Below, piece by piece: positions 18,193-29,332 of a stretch of 64,000 bases of DNA. The position numbers were made by a program, and so were the translations under genes. How positions within the stretch are numbered: position 1 is the stretch's first letter; each line of letters opens with the position of its first letter. Below the pieces are notes generated by a model. That model saw only the letters and a program-made list of their open reading frames with translations. It had not been told where the DNA came from and made no database searches. This stretch comes from Clostridiales bacterium (GTDB lineage Bacteria; Bacillota; Desulfotomaculia; Desulfotomaculales; VENG01): NCBI GenBank assembly GCA_021736985.1, contig JAIPEW010000004.1:1-64000 (forward strand). Reading direction: 5' to 3'.

Positions 18193-19074
18193 TTAAGCTC
18201 TACACATTTGTAACAATACCTCATATCCGCATTCCTTTTGTAAATAAACCTGGTCATCGTGGTTTTTTAGCAGCAAGTTTAAAGTTTTTTCAATATTTTC
18301 TTCCGTTAACTGATCATAATTCATTGCTGTTAGCGCTCGTGCCCAATCGATAGTCTCTGCTATAGAAGGATTCTTACGAAGTTGAAGATTTTCACGTATA
18401 TAATTAACTAATTTTACCACCTGGTACCTGAGATTATTACCTGCTTCAGGCGCCTTGATCCTAAGAATTTCGAGTTCCTTTTCTAAAGATGGATAATCAA
18501 TATACAGGTAGATGCACCGCCGTTTTAATGCATCTGATAATTCTCTTTCTCCGTTGCTTGTTAATACTACGACTGGAATTTGCGTTGAGCGTATTGTACC
18601 CAGCTCGGGAATAGAAACTTGATAATCAGACAATACTTCGAATAAAAAAGCTTCAAACTCTGGTTCTACTTTGTCGACTTCATCAATTAACAATACAGGA
18701 TTTTCTTTTGACCTAATAGCTTTTAACAAAGGGCGACTTAAAAGATATTCATCCCCAAATAGATCCTTCTCTATTTCATCTGTAGAAGAGTCATCTTTCA
18801 TTATTTGTATTTTTAGTAATTGTTTTTTATAGTTCCATTCATACAAGGCTTTTGCTTCATCAAGACCTTCGTAACACTGCAACCTGATCAACTCTACGTC
18901 CAATATCTGGCTTAAGACTTTTGCAATTTCCGTTTTCCCAACACCCGGGGCCCCTTCAACAAGCAGAGGTTTTTGTAATTTTAACGCAAGAAAAATTGTA
19001 ATGTTTACAGATTCTTCAGTTATGTACCCCTTATTTTCTAGAAATTTACTTAATTCTGTAATACTCAAATTCAT
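18193..19074 (-). CDS. MoxR-family AAA ATPase
   Basis: LLVEGAPGVGKTEIAKVL, VLLIDEVDKVEPEFEAFLFEVLSD. Confidence 0.9.
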   Translation of the reverse strand: MNLSITELSKFLENKGYITEESVNITIFLALKLQKPLLVEGAPGVGKTEIAKVLSQILDVELIRLQCYEGLDEAKALYEWNYKKQLLKIQIMKDDSSTDEIEKDLFGDEYLLSRPLLKAIRSKENPVLLIDEVDKVEPEFEAFLFEVLSDYQVSIPELGTIRSTQIPVVVLTSNGERELSDALKRRCIYLYIDYPSLEKELEILRIKAPEAGNNLRYQVVKLVNYIRENLQLRKNPSIAETIDWARALTAMNYDQLTEENIEKTLNLLLKNHDDQVYLQKECGYEVLLQMCRA

Positions 19075-19099
19075 AAATATCCTACCTTTATTAATAGTA

Positions 19100-19558
19100 T
19101 TAGTACATATTCTTAAACCCGGTTTGTCTTAAGCATTCGTACAATACAATACTAACTGAATTAGATAAATTTAGAGACCTTACATTGTTCAACATAGGTA
19201 TACGCAGGCAGTTCTTCCTATATTTTGAAATAATCCATGCGGGTAACCCTGCAGTTTCTTTGCCAAAAACTAAAAAATCATTTTCATAAAAACCTGCTTC
19301 CGTATAACAACTTTCACCCTTAGTACTTATAAAATAAAAATTGTTATAAGGATATAATCTAAAAACTTCCTGAATGTTCTCGTGATAATGAATATTTAAT
19401 AGATACCAGTAATCTAAACCAGCTCTTTTTAAATGAGCATCATCTACATTAAAACCCAGGGGCTTTACAAGATGCAAACCTGTACCTGTAACAGAACAGG
19501 TGCGTGCTATATTTCCAGTATTCCCAGGAATCTCAGGTTCTACTAAAACTACGTGCAA
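19100..19558 (-). CDS. trmL: tRNA (cytidine(34)-2'-O)-methyltransferase
   Basis: LHVVLVEPEIPGNTGNIARTC..., NVRSLNLSNSVSIVLYE; TTG start after GCAGGAGGC inferred. Confidence 0.9.
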   Translation of the reverse strand: MHVVLVEPEIPGNTGNIARTCSVTGTGLHLVKPLGFNVDDAHLKRAGLDYWYLLNIHYHENIQEVFRLYPYNNFYFISTKGESCYTEAGFYENDFLVFGKETAGLPAWIISKYRKNCLRIPMLNNVRSLNLSNSVSIVLYECLRQTGFKNMY

Positions 19559-19578
19559 AATACTGCCTCCTGCTGTTT

Positions 19579-20220
19579 TTAAATATTTACTGATATACAA
19601 TAACTTTGAAGTATACAGTTCATACACTGTGGATTACGCGACTTGCACACATTTCTTCCATGTAAGATTAATAAATAATGGAAATCACCAACTATACTTT
19701 CAGGTACTACATATAAAAGTTCTCTTTCAACTTTTTCTACTGTATTTCCTTCCACTAGACCTAATCTTTTAGATACCCTGAAAACATGTGTATCTACAGG
19801 CATAGCGGGTTGACCAAATGCTGCACTTAGAACAACATTTGCAGTTTTTCTCCCTACTCCGGGCAGTTCTACAAGTTCTTTTAAACTATCCGGTACTTGT
19901 GAATTATATTTTTTCATTAAAATTTTGCTTGCCTTTATGATATTGCGGGACTTATTTTTATAGAGACCACACATAACTATAAACGGTTCCAATTCTTCTG
20001 GAAAAATTTTAGCAAAATCTTCTGGGGTATTATAATGTTTAAACAACTCATCTGTTGCATTATTCACCTGCTTATCCGTTGATTGTGCTGACAATATTGT
20101 TGATACAAGTAGTTCAAAGGGTGTATTAAAATGTAGACCTGTTTTCTTATATTGAGGGTATTCTTTTACAAGTAAAATATAAATTTTTTTAACCTTTTGA
20201 TTTTTATTGATTTTTATCAC
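19579..20220 (-). CDS. nth: Endonuclease III
   Basis: LVSTILSAQSTDKQVN, ELPGVGRKTANVVLS, C-terminal Cys cluster. Confidence 0.96.
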   Translation of the reverse strand: MIKINKNQKVKKIYILLVKEYPQYKKTGLHFNTPFELLVSTILSAQSTDKQVNNATDELFKHYNTPEDFAKIFPEELEPFIVMCGLYKNKSRNIIKASKILMKKYNSQVPDSLKELVELPGVGRKTANVVLSAAFGQPAMPVDTHVFRVSKRLGLVEGNTVEKVERELLYVVPESIVGDFHYLLILHGRNVCKSRNPQCMNCILQSYCISVNI

Positions 20221-20430
20221 ATCTTTTTATAAACATTGTATAGCAATATATAACAAATCTCAATAATATTTTATTTCCTTACAAAACCGTAAAATTTTTT
20301 ATTTATAAAGCTAATAACAGTTGGTAATAATAAAAAAAGCTTTGGTGAAATTAAAGGTGTTATGACCGCCAATTGTTTCAAAATCATCATGAATAATTAT
20401 GTATTTATGTATTTTAGGAGGGGAATAACA

Positions 20431-21141
20431 ATGAATGCATTATTTTTTATTGCAGGTATTTCAGTTTTACTTGCCCTGTCAGCAATTTATTTGTTTTTCA
20501 AAAAATTTCAAAAAAATATTAAAGAAGAAACAAAACCACAGTTTAACGAAGAAATCGCAGAAGAATTGGCGGTACCTATCGAACCACAAAAACAAGAATT
20601 ATGTGAAGAATTACCTCATAACTACGGGGTTGACAGGTTATTATTATTAGTTCGCGATCCACAATGGCTTTATGCATACTGGGAAATTACTGCTACTAAA
20701 CAGGAGGAATTTAACAGTAATTACGGTACAGGAACCTGGAACTCATCTCGCCCTGCACTGAGGGTATATGAGATAGACAAAGAACCTGAGAATGAAGAAA
20801 ATTACAATCATTTTACGGATATTGATATAAATGATTTTGACGACAACTGGCATATTAATGTCGGAAAAGCAAACCACAGTTTTTGCATTGATATAGGAAG
20901 AGTGCTTCCAAATGGAAAATTTATAACTATCTTGCGCTCTAATACTGTTACAACCCCTCGTGAAAACATATCAGATTGCTTAGACGAAGAGTGGATGTGG
21001 ATAGAGGATATATATAAATCTCTTAATAAAATACCTTACGGAGTTTCTTCTCCCGGTATTTCAGAAAAATATACAATTTTACCACTGGGTATAAGTTCGC
21101 CTGGCGTAAATTCACTCAGTCAAGTTAGTTCTGAAAATTAA
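20431..21141 (+). CDS. DUF4912 domain protein with N-terminal TM segment
   Basis: LLLLVRDPQWLYAYWEIT...RVYEID...; ATG at 20431 after GGAGGGG. Confidence 0.85.
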   Translation: MNALFFIAGISVLLALSAIYLFFKKFQKNIKEETKPQFNEEIAEELAVPIEPQKQELCEELPHNYGVDRLLLLVRDPQWLYAYWEITATKQEEFNSNYGTGTWNSSRPALRVYEIDKEPENEENYNHFTDIDINDFDDNWHINVGKANHSFCIDIGRVLPNGKFITILRSNTVTTPRENISDCLDEEWMWIEDIYKSLNKIPYGVSSPGISEKYTILPLGISSPGVNSLSQVSSEN

Positions 21142-21161
21142 TTATATAAAGGAGTGATATT

Positions 21162-22763
21162 TTGGCTAAAGGTTACCTGGCACTGGTTTTACATGCTCAC
21201 TTGCCTTATATAAGGCATCCAGAAGATGAGAATTTTTTGGAAGAGAAATGGCTGTACGAAGCTATTACAGAAACATATATTCCCCTGATTGAATCTTTTA
21301 ACCGTCTTGTTCAAGAAGGTATTCCTTTTAGAATAACTGTATCATTATCTCCACCATTATTATCTATGCTTACAGACAGGTTGTTACAAGAAAGATACAC
21401 AAAACACCTGGATAAACTGATAGAATTATCAGAAAAAGAGGTTGAGCTAAACAGAAATACACCTTTTTATGAAACAGCTGTTATGTACAGGAATCAATTT
21501 TATCGCACCAGGTACATTTTTTGTGAACAATACGGGTGTAATTTAGTACAAGCATTTAGAACACTTGAAGAACAGGGACGCCTGGAACTTATTACCTGTG
21601 CCGGAACACACGGTTTTTTACCACTAATGAAAGTAAATCCAAGTGCAGTAAGAGCACAAGTAGGGATGGCCGTAGAAATACACAGGCAGTACTTTAATAA
21701 ATCCCCCAGGGGAATCTGGCTGCCTGAATGTGCTTATACGCAGGGGATTGATAATATTTTAAAAGAATTTAACTTGCGGTTCTTTTTTACTGATTCACAC
21801 GGTGTCCTTTTTGCTTCGCATCGCCCCCGTTTTGGATTGTTTGCACCGATATATTGTCCTAATACCGGTCTAGCTGCATTTGCCAGGGACATTGAATCAT
21901 CAAAACAGGTATGGAGTGCAGATGAAGGATACCCGGGTGATAGCAACTATCGTGAATTCTTTAGAGATATCGGGTTTGAAAGAGAGCTGGATTACATAAA
22001 ACCCTATATTCACCCGGATGGTATTAGAGTACACACGGGAATTAAATATTTTCGAATTACTGGACGCACACAAGATAAAGAACCTTATAATCCTCACTCG
22101 GCACATCAAAAAGCTATTGAACATGCAGGAAACTTTTTATTTAACAGGGAAAAACAGGTCGAATTTCTTTCTTCCATAATGGAGCGGCCTCCTATAATTA
22201 TAGCCCCGTATGATGCTGAACTATATGGTCACTGGTGGTTTGAAGGACCCGTATTCCTGGAGCATTTAATAAGAAAAATGCATTATAATCAAGATACTGT
22301 TAAACTCATAACTCCAGGCGATTACTTACAGATGTTTCCTTGCAACCAGGTTGCCACACCATGTGATTCTACATGGGGAAATAAGGGATATAATGAAGTC
22401 TGGCTGTGCGGGGCAAATGATTGGATATACAGGCATTTACACATTGCTGCTGACAGGATGGAAGAATTATCAAACAAGTATCCAAACGCAGATGGTATAT
22501 TAGAAAGAGCTTTAAAACAGGCAGCCCGGGAATTATTATTAGCTCAAAGCAGTGATTGGGCCTTTATCATGAAAACCGGCACAATGGTAAATTATGCTGT
22601 GAATCGTACTAAAAGACATCTATTAAATTTCTTGGGTCTATACAAACAAATAAATGAGAACAGGCTAGAAGAAACGTGGATTTCTGAATTAGAAAATAAA
22701 AACAATATCTTCCCTAATATTAATTATCATTTATATAGAAGCCATTATAATGTTTCAGCCTAA
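21162..22763 (+). CDS. GH57 family 1,4-alpha-glucan branching enzyme-like protein (DUF1957)
   Basis: LVLHAHLPYIRHP, GIWLPECAYTQGID, APYDAELYGHWWFEG. Confidence 0.93.
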   Translation: MAKGYLALVLHAHLPYIRHPEDENFLEEKWLYEAITETYIPLIESFNRLVQEGIPFRITVSLSPPLLSMLTDRLLQERYTKHLDKLIELSEKEVELNRNTPFYETAVMYRNQFYRTRYIFCEQYGCNLVQAFRTLEEQGRLELITCAGTHGFLPLMKVNPSAVRAQVGMAVEIHRQYFNKSPRGIWLPECAYTQGIDNILKEFNLRFFFTDSHGVLFASHRPRFGLFAPIYCPNTGLAAFARDIESSKQVWSADEGYPGDSNYREFFRDIGFERELDYIKPYIHPDGIRVHTGIKYFRITGRTQDKEPYNPHSAHQKAIEHAGNFLFNREKQVEFLSSIMERPPIIIAPYDAELYGHWWFEGPVFLEHLIRKMHYNQDTVKLITPGDYLQMFPCNQVATPCDSTWGNKGYNEVWLCGANDWIYRHLHIAADRMEELSNKYPNADGILERALKQAARELLLAQSSDWAFIMKTGTMVNYAVNRTKRHLLNFLGLYKQINENRLEETWISELENKNNIFPNINYHLYRSHYNVSA

Positions 22764-22784
22764 AATAGGCAGGAGAACTACTCA

Positions 22785-23480
22785 CATGGCTCCCCCATCA
22801 TCAAACCAGAACTTGAACTAATATATTACTAATTTTGCGCATATTGCATTTTGTGAACGCGGTCAGAGGTGTAATACTCATGTCCGCGTTTTTGGCATCC
22901 CCGGTGGTTAGAGTATTAATGTGTGAAGCCACAAGGTCGCCATTTCCCTTTACATTCAAAAAATGTCTGGTCATCTTCCTGCTTCCGTATTATGAGGGCG
23001 TCTGATTTTTCCGCTCGTTACCACAATTTCGGCATAGTCTTATGTATTGGCATCCTTTTCAGGTAAAACGGAGATCTCACGGGTCACTACACCTTCCTTC
23101 TGAACATACCCAGCACCTTCACTTGACAAGCCCCTTGCAACTCGGCTAGTTCATTAGGTGATAGATATCGTTAGATAGACTTCCTGTTATTTTCGTACAG
23201 TCGTCGTCGACTTGACCTGCCACGTGTGGCTTTACGTTCTCGCATTTGGGTTTGCCCATCCGCCTGCGATCTCCAATTATCCGCATCTTCTTAGACAGTT
23301 CCTCGCGAAACTGCCCTGATTAGGCTTCCCGGGTTGTACTAGCACTACCAGGGAAAGACTTCTACCTTCGAGATTTTAACCTTCCAGACTCCCGGTTCAT
23401 TTTTACCACGGTAACGTTGCCGCTGTCTTTAACGGTTAAAATACTGCATCTTTGTTCAGTAGTGCAACTGCCGGGCGCAC
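22785..23480 (-). mobile_element. Degenerate, IEP-less group II intron remnant
   Basis: Minus strand starts GTGCGCCCGGCAGTTGCAC directly after a terminator; ends GATGGGGGAGCC...GTTCTCC where a domain V would lie, but shortened; no RT ORF. Confidence 0.65.
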
Positions 23481-23482
23481 CA

Positions 23483-23518
23483 AAAAAGCCGGAACATTTA
23501 TAGTTCCGGCTTTTACAT
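23483..23518 (-). terminator. Rho-independent terminator
   Basis: AAAAGCCGGAACTATAAATGTTCCGGCTTTTTT. Confidence 0.85.
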
Positions 23519-23532
23519 TTATTTTTTCTTGC

Positions 23533-25995
23533 TTAACCTGCTGTATTTTTACTTATGATGTCATTTATTTTATTACTATAAAATTCTGCTAAAGATTCTG
23601 CTACTTCCATGTTAACACCTTCACTGAATATTCGGCACACCGGTTCTTCAGGATCAGGAAGTACCAGAGTCCATCCTTCCGGGTGAAAAGCTTTTACACC
23701 GTCTAACATCTCTAAATCTTCACTTGGTTTTTCCTCTATAAGTTTGCGGATAACACGTCCTTTAGTTTCCCAGGGTACATGTACTTCTTTTCTATCCATA
23801 AAAAATATTGGTATTTCTTGCCTGATTTGTGATAATAAAATGTCTTCACTGGCAACAAAATCAAGAATCTCAAAAAAAGCTGCCAGCGCATCAAAATTCA
23901 TTAAAAATTGAGAAAATGCATTAGCATTAAACAGCTGCTCTGAAAAGTCTTCCAGCGCTGTTTTAGTACGAATCACCTTGGATGAGTACTTTTGTGCCAG
24001 GCTTTCAATAGTTTTAGATGCAGTAACTGGAACAACAACTGGTTCCTTATGACGTTTTAAAGCAATAAGAGCTATTAAAGCTGTAAGCAAATCTTCCTGG
24101 ATTATCTCACCCTGTTCATCAATAAGTATTAGACTGTCAGCATTATTGTCTATAATTACACCCATTGATGCATTTTCTGAAATAACTTTTTTAGAAAAAA
24201 TTGTTACATTTTTTTGATAATATTCAAGCCAACTGTTGTTACAATCTTCTGCGCAAACATTTTTAAACTCAATATTAAGCCTCTGGCTTAAATTCTCTAT
24301 AATTGTCCCTAGATTATGGGTATCATAAGCTGTTACTATTTTATAATTTTTATTTTTTAATATTTCTGTTTGAGTATTATTTACTATAAAATTAATATAT
24401 TCTTTAATTATACCTGCCATTGGGATACCAGGAATAATATTTTCACTTTCTGATCTTCGAAAGTCTTCTTTATTTAACGTGTTTTCTATTTTACGTTCTT
24501 TACTACGGGAAATATTACTTCCCTTTTCATTGGTCAATATTAATTTAATAACTCCGTTAAATTGTGATGAGTTCTTTATATGTATACCTGCATGATAATT
24601 GTATGATCTTACAGCAAACCTGTGCACTGGAGTAATAATTTTTCCCAAATCATGTACTTCTATTCCCACCGACTGTAAACCGCAAGAAAATGCTTTTTTA
24701 AACATATTAGAAACATGATAATTATCACAGCTTATTGCAACTTTTTCTCCATTTCCTAAAGTTGAACCATATGCTGCAGCAAGCTTGGTTACAAATTCCG
24801 GAGTCAATTCTATATTTACTTTGCCGCTTATACCTTCCAATCCAAATAACTTTTTATTCTGCCGGGTACCCCATATTATACTTTCCTGCACAGTTGCTCC
24901 CGCTTCTATAGTTTTTTGCGGCCATAATTTTACTCCTGGTTTTATTATACATCTTTCTTTTATCTGGCACTCACTTCCAATTGTTGCTTGTTCATACACT
25001 CCTGCATTTGATTTTATTTCTACTCTGCTGCCAATAACTGTACCTCGTAAGGAGACAGCTGGATCAATTTTAACATTATTCCATAATATACTCCTTTTTA
25101 TTGATGAATTTTTACTTATAATTGTATTTTCTCCAATCACTGTATAAGAATCTATATTAACATCTTTTTGTATTTTTGTATTATCACCTATAAAAACTGG
25201 AGGTTCAATATTTGCAGAAGGGTGTATCTCAGTATTCTTACCAACCCGTATACCAGGAAACAGCTCATGTCCGTGCAGTTCAACCTTTACTTTATGGTTT
25301 AATATGTCCTGGTGTGCTTCCCAATACTGATTAATATTTCCAATGTCGCACCAGTAACCGGATAGAACAACACCGTACAATGGCTTGCCATCTCTAAGTA
25401 ATAAAGGGAAAAGATCTTTACTAAAGTCAAATTTTTGTCCGAAAGCAAAATAATCTAAAACTTCCGGTTCAAGTATATAAATACCGGTATTAACAGTATC
25501 ACTGAATACTTCTCCCCAGCTTGGTTTTTCTAAAAACCTGCGTATGTGACCATCTTCTCTTGTAATTACTACGCCATATTCCAGAGGTGAATTTACTCTA
25601 GTTAAGACAAGTGATGCCATAGAACCTTTTTCTTTATGAAATTTGATAGCCTGAGAGAGATCTAGGTCAGTTAATGCATCCCCACTGATAACTAAAAATG
25701 TTTCATCTAAAAAATCCTGTGCATTTTTCACACTACCAGCTGTTCCCAACGGCACATCTTCAATATAATATTTAAAATTAACTCCGTATTCTGCTCCACT
25801 GCCGAAATAATCCCTTATAACTTCAGGCATATATTGCAGTGTTATCCCTATATTTTGCATTCCGTGCTTCTTTAAAAGGTTTACAATATGGCACATTATT
25901 GGTTTATTTAGTACCGGGACCATGGGCTTGGGCCTGTCACATGTCAACGGGCGTAATCGTGAACCCTCTCCTCCCGCCATTATAACAGCTTTCAA
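23533..25995 (-). CDS. Mannose-1-phosphate guanylyltransferase / phosphomannomutase-like fusion (NTP transferase + LbH + PMM-like)
   Basis: [32 protein letters not shown]; hexapeptide repeats; diverged mutase C-half. Confidence 0.9.
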   Translation of the reverse strand: MKAVIMAGGEGSRLRPLTCDRPKPMVPVLNKPIMCHIVNLLKKHGMQNIGITLQYMPEVIRDYFGSGAEYGVNFKYYIEDVPLGTAGSVKNAQDFLDETFLVISGDALTDLDLSQAIKFHKEKGSMASLVLTRVNSPLEYGVVITREDGHIRRFLEKPSWGEVFSDTVNTGIYILEPEVLDYFAFGQKFDFSKDLFPLLLRDGKPLYGVVLSGYWCDIGNINQYWEAHQDILNHKVKVELHGHELFPGIRVGKNTEIHPSANIEPPVFIGDNTKIQKDVNIDSYTVIGENTIISKNSSIKRSILWNNVKIDPAVSLRGTVIGSRVEIKSNAGVYEQATIGSECQIKERCIIKPGVKLWPQKTIEAGATVQESIIWGTRQNKKLFGLEGISGKVNIELTPEFVTKLAAAYGSTLGNGEKVAISCDNYHVSNMFKKAFSCGLQSVGIEVHDLGKIITPVHRFAVRSYNYHAGIHIKNSSQFNGVIKLILTNEKGSNISRSKERKIENTLNKEDFRRSESENIIPGIPMAGIIKEYINFIVNNTQTEILKNKNYKIVTAYDTHNLGTIIENLSQRLNIEFKNVCAEDCNNSWLEYYQKNVTIFSKKVISENASMGVIIDNNADSLILIDEQGEIIQEDLLTALIALIALKRHKEPVVVPVTASKTIESLAQKYSSKVIRTKTALEDFSEQLFNANAFSQFLMNFDALAAFFEILDFVASEDILLSQIRQEIPIFFMDRKEVHVPWETKGRVIRKLIEEKPSEDLEMLDGVKAFHPEGWTLVLPDPEEPVCRIFSEGVNMEVAESLAEFYSNKINDIISKNTAG

Positions 25996-26010
25996 AAGAC
26001 ATCCCTCCTT

Positions 26011-27252
26011 CTATTGATACTTATTAAATATCCTGGAAAATCGATTAGAAATTAAATTTAATCTATTAAAAGGCTGGTAGCTATTTCTCTGAATATTTAA
26101 TACATTTCTATAAACACTTAGAGTTGAATTTGCAATGCTGGTCCAGTTAAATCTTTGTTTAACTTTTTGGTAAGCATTTCTATCTAATTTTTCAGAAAGT
26201 CCAGGTTCATAAAAAATCTTTAATATCATGTCTGCAAGTGAATTTGCATTACCAGGATAAAATTTGAGGCCGTCTGAATTATGTACAATAATCTCGCTGA
26301 GCCCCCCTGTATCAGCAACTATAACGGGCACACGGGCTGCCATTGCTTCTATAGCCACTATACCAAAAGGTTCATATAAACTGGGGAAAACTGCAACATC
26401 AGACCAACTGTACAAACTGTTTCGCAGGTTTTCATCAACATATCCTGTAAAATAAACTTTGTGTGCAACGTTAAGCTGTACAGCTTGATGGCGCAGGGCA
26501 TCCATATGAGGTCCTTTTCCGGAGATAATAAATTTTGTATTTGGATGACGTGATAATACCTTAGGTGCAGAATCCAAAAGTAATTGAACACCTTTTTCTC
26601 TTACCAGCCTGCCTACATAAAATACAATTTTTTCATCAGTAGATGCATAGTCTTCCCTATTAGTAGAGTGCTGTTTAATAGCAAAATTTTCTGGATTTAC
26701 ACCATTGGGAATAACTTTTATCTTATCTTCGGGTATTTGAAATATATTTTCTAGTTCTCTTTCCATATAATAACTACAGCAAATTACCTGCCAAGATTCA
26801 TAAGCAAGCCACCATTCAATATCGCTTATGTGGCGTTGCGTATTGTTGTGAAGTCCATAGTTACGGCCGTATTCCGTTGCATGTATAGTACATACCAGGG
26901 GGATATTACATGAATGTTTCAGGGCCCTGGCCGTATAAGCTACCAGCCAGTCGTGCGCATGTAATACATCAAAATTCAATTCTGTTATAAGAGGAATTGC
27001 TTTTTCTAACATAGCTACATTAAATTGTGATACCCAGGTAACAAAGTCAGGAGAAGATATATCGTAAGGCATTACACGGTGAACGTATACTTTATTAATT
27101 TTCTCAAAATCTTTTGCACCTTGCGTACCACAGGTTAAAACATGAACTTCAATATTTAAATTTGCCAATGTTCTTGAAAGATCATAAAGATGTTGAGCTA
27201 AACCTCCTATACTTTTAGGAGGATATTCCCAGGATAGCATTAATATTCTCAT
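26011..27252 (-). CDS. GT4/GT5-like glycosyltransferase (glycogen synthase-like)
   Basis: MRILMLSWEYPPKSIGGLAQHLYDLS...; VFPSLYEPFGIVAIEAMAARVPVIV. Confidence 0.92.
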   Translation of the reverse strand: MRILMLSWEYPPKSIGGLAQHLYDLSRTLANLNIEVHVLTCGTQGAKDFEKINKVYVHRVMPYDISSPDFVTWVSQFNVAMLEKAIPLITELNFDVLHAHDWLVAYTARALKHSCNIPLVCTIHATEYGRNYGLHNNTQRHISDIEWWLAYESWQVICCSYYMERELENIFQIPEDKIKVIPNGVNPENFAIKQHSTNREDYASTDEKIVFYVGRLVREKGVQLLLDSAPKVLSRHPNTKFIISGKGPHMDALRHQAVQLNVAHKVYFTGYVDENLRNSLYSWSDVAVFPSLYEPFGIVAIEAMAARVPVIVADTGGLSEIIVHNSDGLKFYPGNANSLADMILKIFYEPGLSEKLDRNAYQKVKQRFNWTSIANSTLSVYRNVLNIQRNSYQPFNRLNLISNRFSRIFNKYQ

Positions 27253-27292
27253 AACCCGCCTCCTAAGGGGTGCTTATTAATGGAATAATATA

Positions 27293-27322
27293 CAATCCCT
27301 ACCGGGATCCCGGTAGGGATTT
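27293..27322. terminator. Palindromic hairpin downstream of CBM gene
   Basis: AATCCCTACCGGGATCCCGGTAGGGATT. Confidence 0.6.
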
Positions 27323-27326
27323 GTAA

Positions 27327-27698
27327 TCAATGTTGATTCCCGTTGTGTATTTCAAAACTCCAATTGATCCCATTATTATTATCCCAGTTATAAACATTAT
27401 CTCTAAAACAAATATTAAGATGTGAATCATCATTTATTTCAATCGTCCTAACAAATCCCCACCCTGTCTTAGACATTTTATAATCATTTGTTTCATACCA
27501 GCTATCTGAATCTCCGTAACCTGCGCGAAGATATACTTCTTTTGCACCAGACGCAGAAAGCAAACCATTATAGAGTATTGTCACTACTTCGCCGCTAGTT
27601 ATTGGCATCGGATCAACAACTACACCCTGAGTTTGTTGAGAATAGTACATTTCTTCTAATGTATCCTGACCGCTTCCAGATTTGCTTATGTATGGCAA
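27327..27698 (-). CDS. Small starch-binding (CBM25-like) domain protein
   Basis: GEVVTILYNGLLSASGAKEVYLRAGYGDSDSWY...W.FEIHNGNQ. Confidence 0.7.
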   Translation of the reverse strand: MPYISKSGSGQDTLEEMYYSQQTQGVVVDPMPITSGEVVTILYNGLLSASGAKEVYLRAGYGDSDSWYETNDYKMSKTGWGFVRTIEINDDSHLNICFRDNVYNWDNNNGINWSFEIHNGNQH

Positions 27699-27756
27699 AT
27701 TTTCACCTCCTATATAACTCTATTATTTTTCTTTCTTTTTAATTTTATTCATAAAT

Positions 27757-27792
27757 AAAAAAAAACCCGATCTTATTAAAGACCGGGTTTTA
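27757..27792 (-). terminator. Rho-independent terminator
   Basis: AAAACCCGGTCTTTAATAAGATCGGGTTTTTTTTT (minus). Confidence 0.9.
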
Positions 27793-27806
27793 AAACTATA
27801 TAATTT

Positions 27807-28808
27807 TTAATCCATTTTCTCTATAATTGCATCAGCCATTTCACTTGTACCGACATTTCCCCCGAGATCATATGTAACTGCCTGCTTATTTCCCAATACT
27901 CTTTTTACCGCCTGCATTATTTTTTCACCTGCACTATGTTCTTCCAGGTGTTTAAGCATTAATACACCACTTAAAAGCACTGCCAGTGGATTTACCTTAT
28001 TCTTTCCAGCATGTTTAGGGGCACTACCATGAACTGGTTCAAAAACAGCAGCTTCTGTTCCTATATTTGCTCCCGGAGCAACACCTAATCCACCTACTAA
28101 ACCAGCACAGAGGTCACTCACAATATCGCCATATAAATTAGGTAGTACAAGTACATCGTAATTTTCTGGAGCCTGTACCAGCTTCATGCACATTGCATCA
28201 ACTATCATTTCCTCAAATTCTATTTCTGGGTATTCTTCTGCTGTCTTGCGCGCGCACTCTAGAAAAAGCCCGTCAGACAATTTCATTATGTTAGCCTTGT
28301 GAACAGCTGTCACTTTTTTGCGGTGCTGTTTTACAGCAGTTTCAAAAGCAAACCTGCAGATTTTCTCCGATGCTTTGCGTGTAATAATTTTAATACTTTC
28401 TGCAGCATCATCGCCTACATTATGTTCTATGCCAGCATAAAGATCTTCCGTATTTTCCCTTACTATCAGGAGATCTATATCACTGAACCTGCTTTCAATC
28501 CCGGGAAGACTTTTTGCAGGACGCATGTTGGCATAGAGTTCAAGTTCCTTTCGAAGGGTTACATTTATACTTCTAAAACCTTTACCTACAGGAGTAGTTA
28601 AAGGTCCCTTGAGTGCTGTTCCGTTTTGCTTTATAGATTCCAGTACATGTTCGGGAAGAGGCGTACCGTATTTATTCATTATAGCTTCTCCTGCTTCAAC
28701 TTCTTCCCAATTTATAGATACCCCGCTTGCATCAATAACCCGGCGTGCTGCATTAGTTATTTCAGGGCCAATCCCGTCACCTGGAATAAATGTTACTTTA
28801 TGAGCCAA
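27807..28808 (-). CDS. Isocitrate/homoisocitrate/3-isopropylmalate dehydrogenase family protein
   Basis: [46 protein letters not shown]. Confidence 0.93.
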   Translation of the reverse strand: MAHKVTFIPGDGIGPEITNAARRVIDASGVSINWEEVEAGEAIMNKYGTPLPEHVLESIKQNGTALKGPLTTPVGKGFRSINVTLRKELELYANMRPAKSLPGIESRFSDIDLLIVRENTEDLYAGIEHNVGDDAAESIKIITRKASEKICRFAFETAVKQHRKKVTAVHKANIMKLSDGLFLECARKTAEEYPEIEFEEMIVDAMCMKLVQAPENYDVLVLPNLYGDIVSDLCAGLVGGLGVAPGANIGTEAAVFEPVHGSAPKHAGKNKVNPLAVLLSGVLMLKHLEEHSAGEKIMQAVKRVLGNKQAVTYDLGGNVGTSEMADAIIEKMD

Positions 28809-28826
28809 AACATGTTTCCTCCTTAT

Positions 28827-29324
28827 CTACAAGTTGAATCCCCCGTGCTTTCTAAAATGCGGAGCCAATCCCCCATCTTTTAATATTTTTATCATAACAT
28901 CCGGCAGGGGCTTAGCCTGTATAGTTTCATTTTTAGTCTTATTTAATATACTGCCGGTTTCAAGGTCAACTTTGAGTATATCTCCTGCATCAATATTGTC
29001 AGTATCACACTCTACTACAGGTAGACCGGTATTTATTGCATTTCGATAAAATATGCGTGCAAAAGATTTAGCAATTACCGCACCTATGTTGGCATATTTT
29101 ATCGCCAGCGGGGCCTGTTCCCTGGAAGATCCACAACCGAAATTGCTCTCACCGACAATAAAGTCTCCAGCAGTAATCTTATTGTAAAAATCAGTATCAA
29201 GGTCTTCCATGACATGTTTAGCCAGTTCACGCATGTCAAGAGTTTTAAATTTATATTTTCCAGATATTATATAATCAGTATTTACATCTTTTCCAAATTT
29301 ATGGGTATTTCCTTCGAGTTTCAT
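28827..29324 (-). CDS. 3-isopropylmalate dehydratase/aconitase-like small subunit
   Basis: KFGKDVNTDYIISGKY, GESNFGCGSSREQAPLAIK. Confidence 0.93.
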   Translation of the reverse strand: MKLEGNTHKFGKDVNTDYIISGKYKFKTLDMRELAKHVMEDLDTDFYNKITAGDFIVGESNFGCGSSREQAPLAIKYANIGAVIAKSFARIFYRNAINTGLPVVECDTDNIDAGDILKVDLETGSILNKTKNETIQAKPLPDVMIKILKDGGLAPHFRKHGGFNL

Positions 29325-29332
29325 AACTTCAC

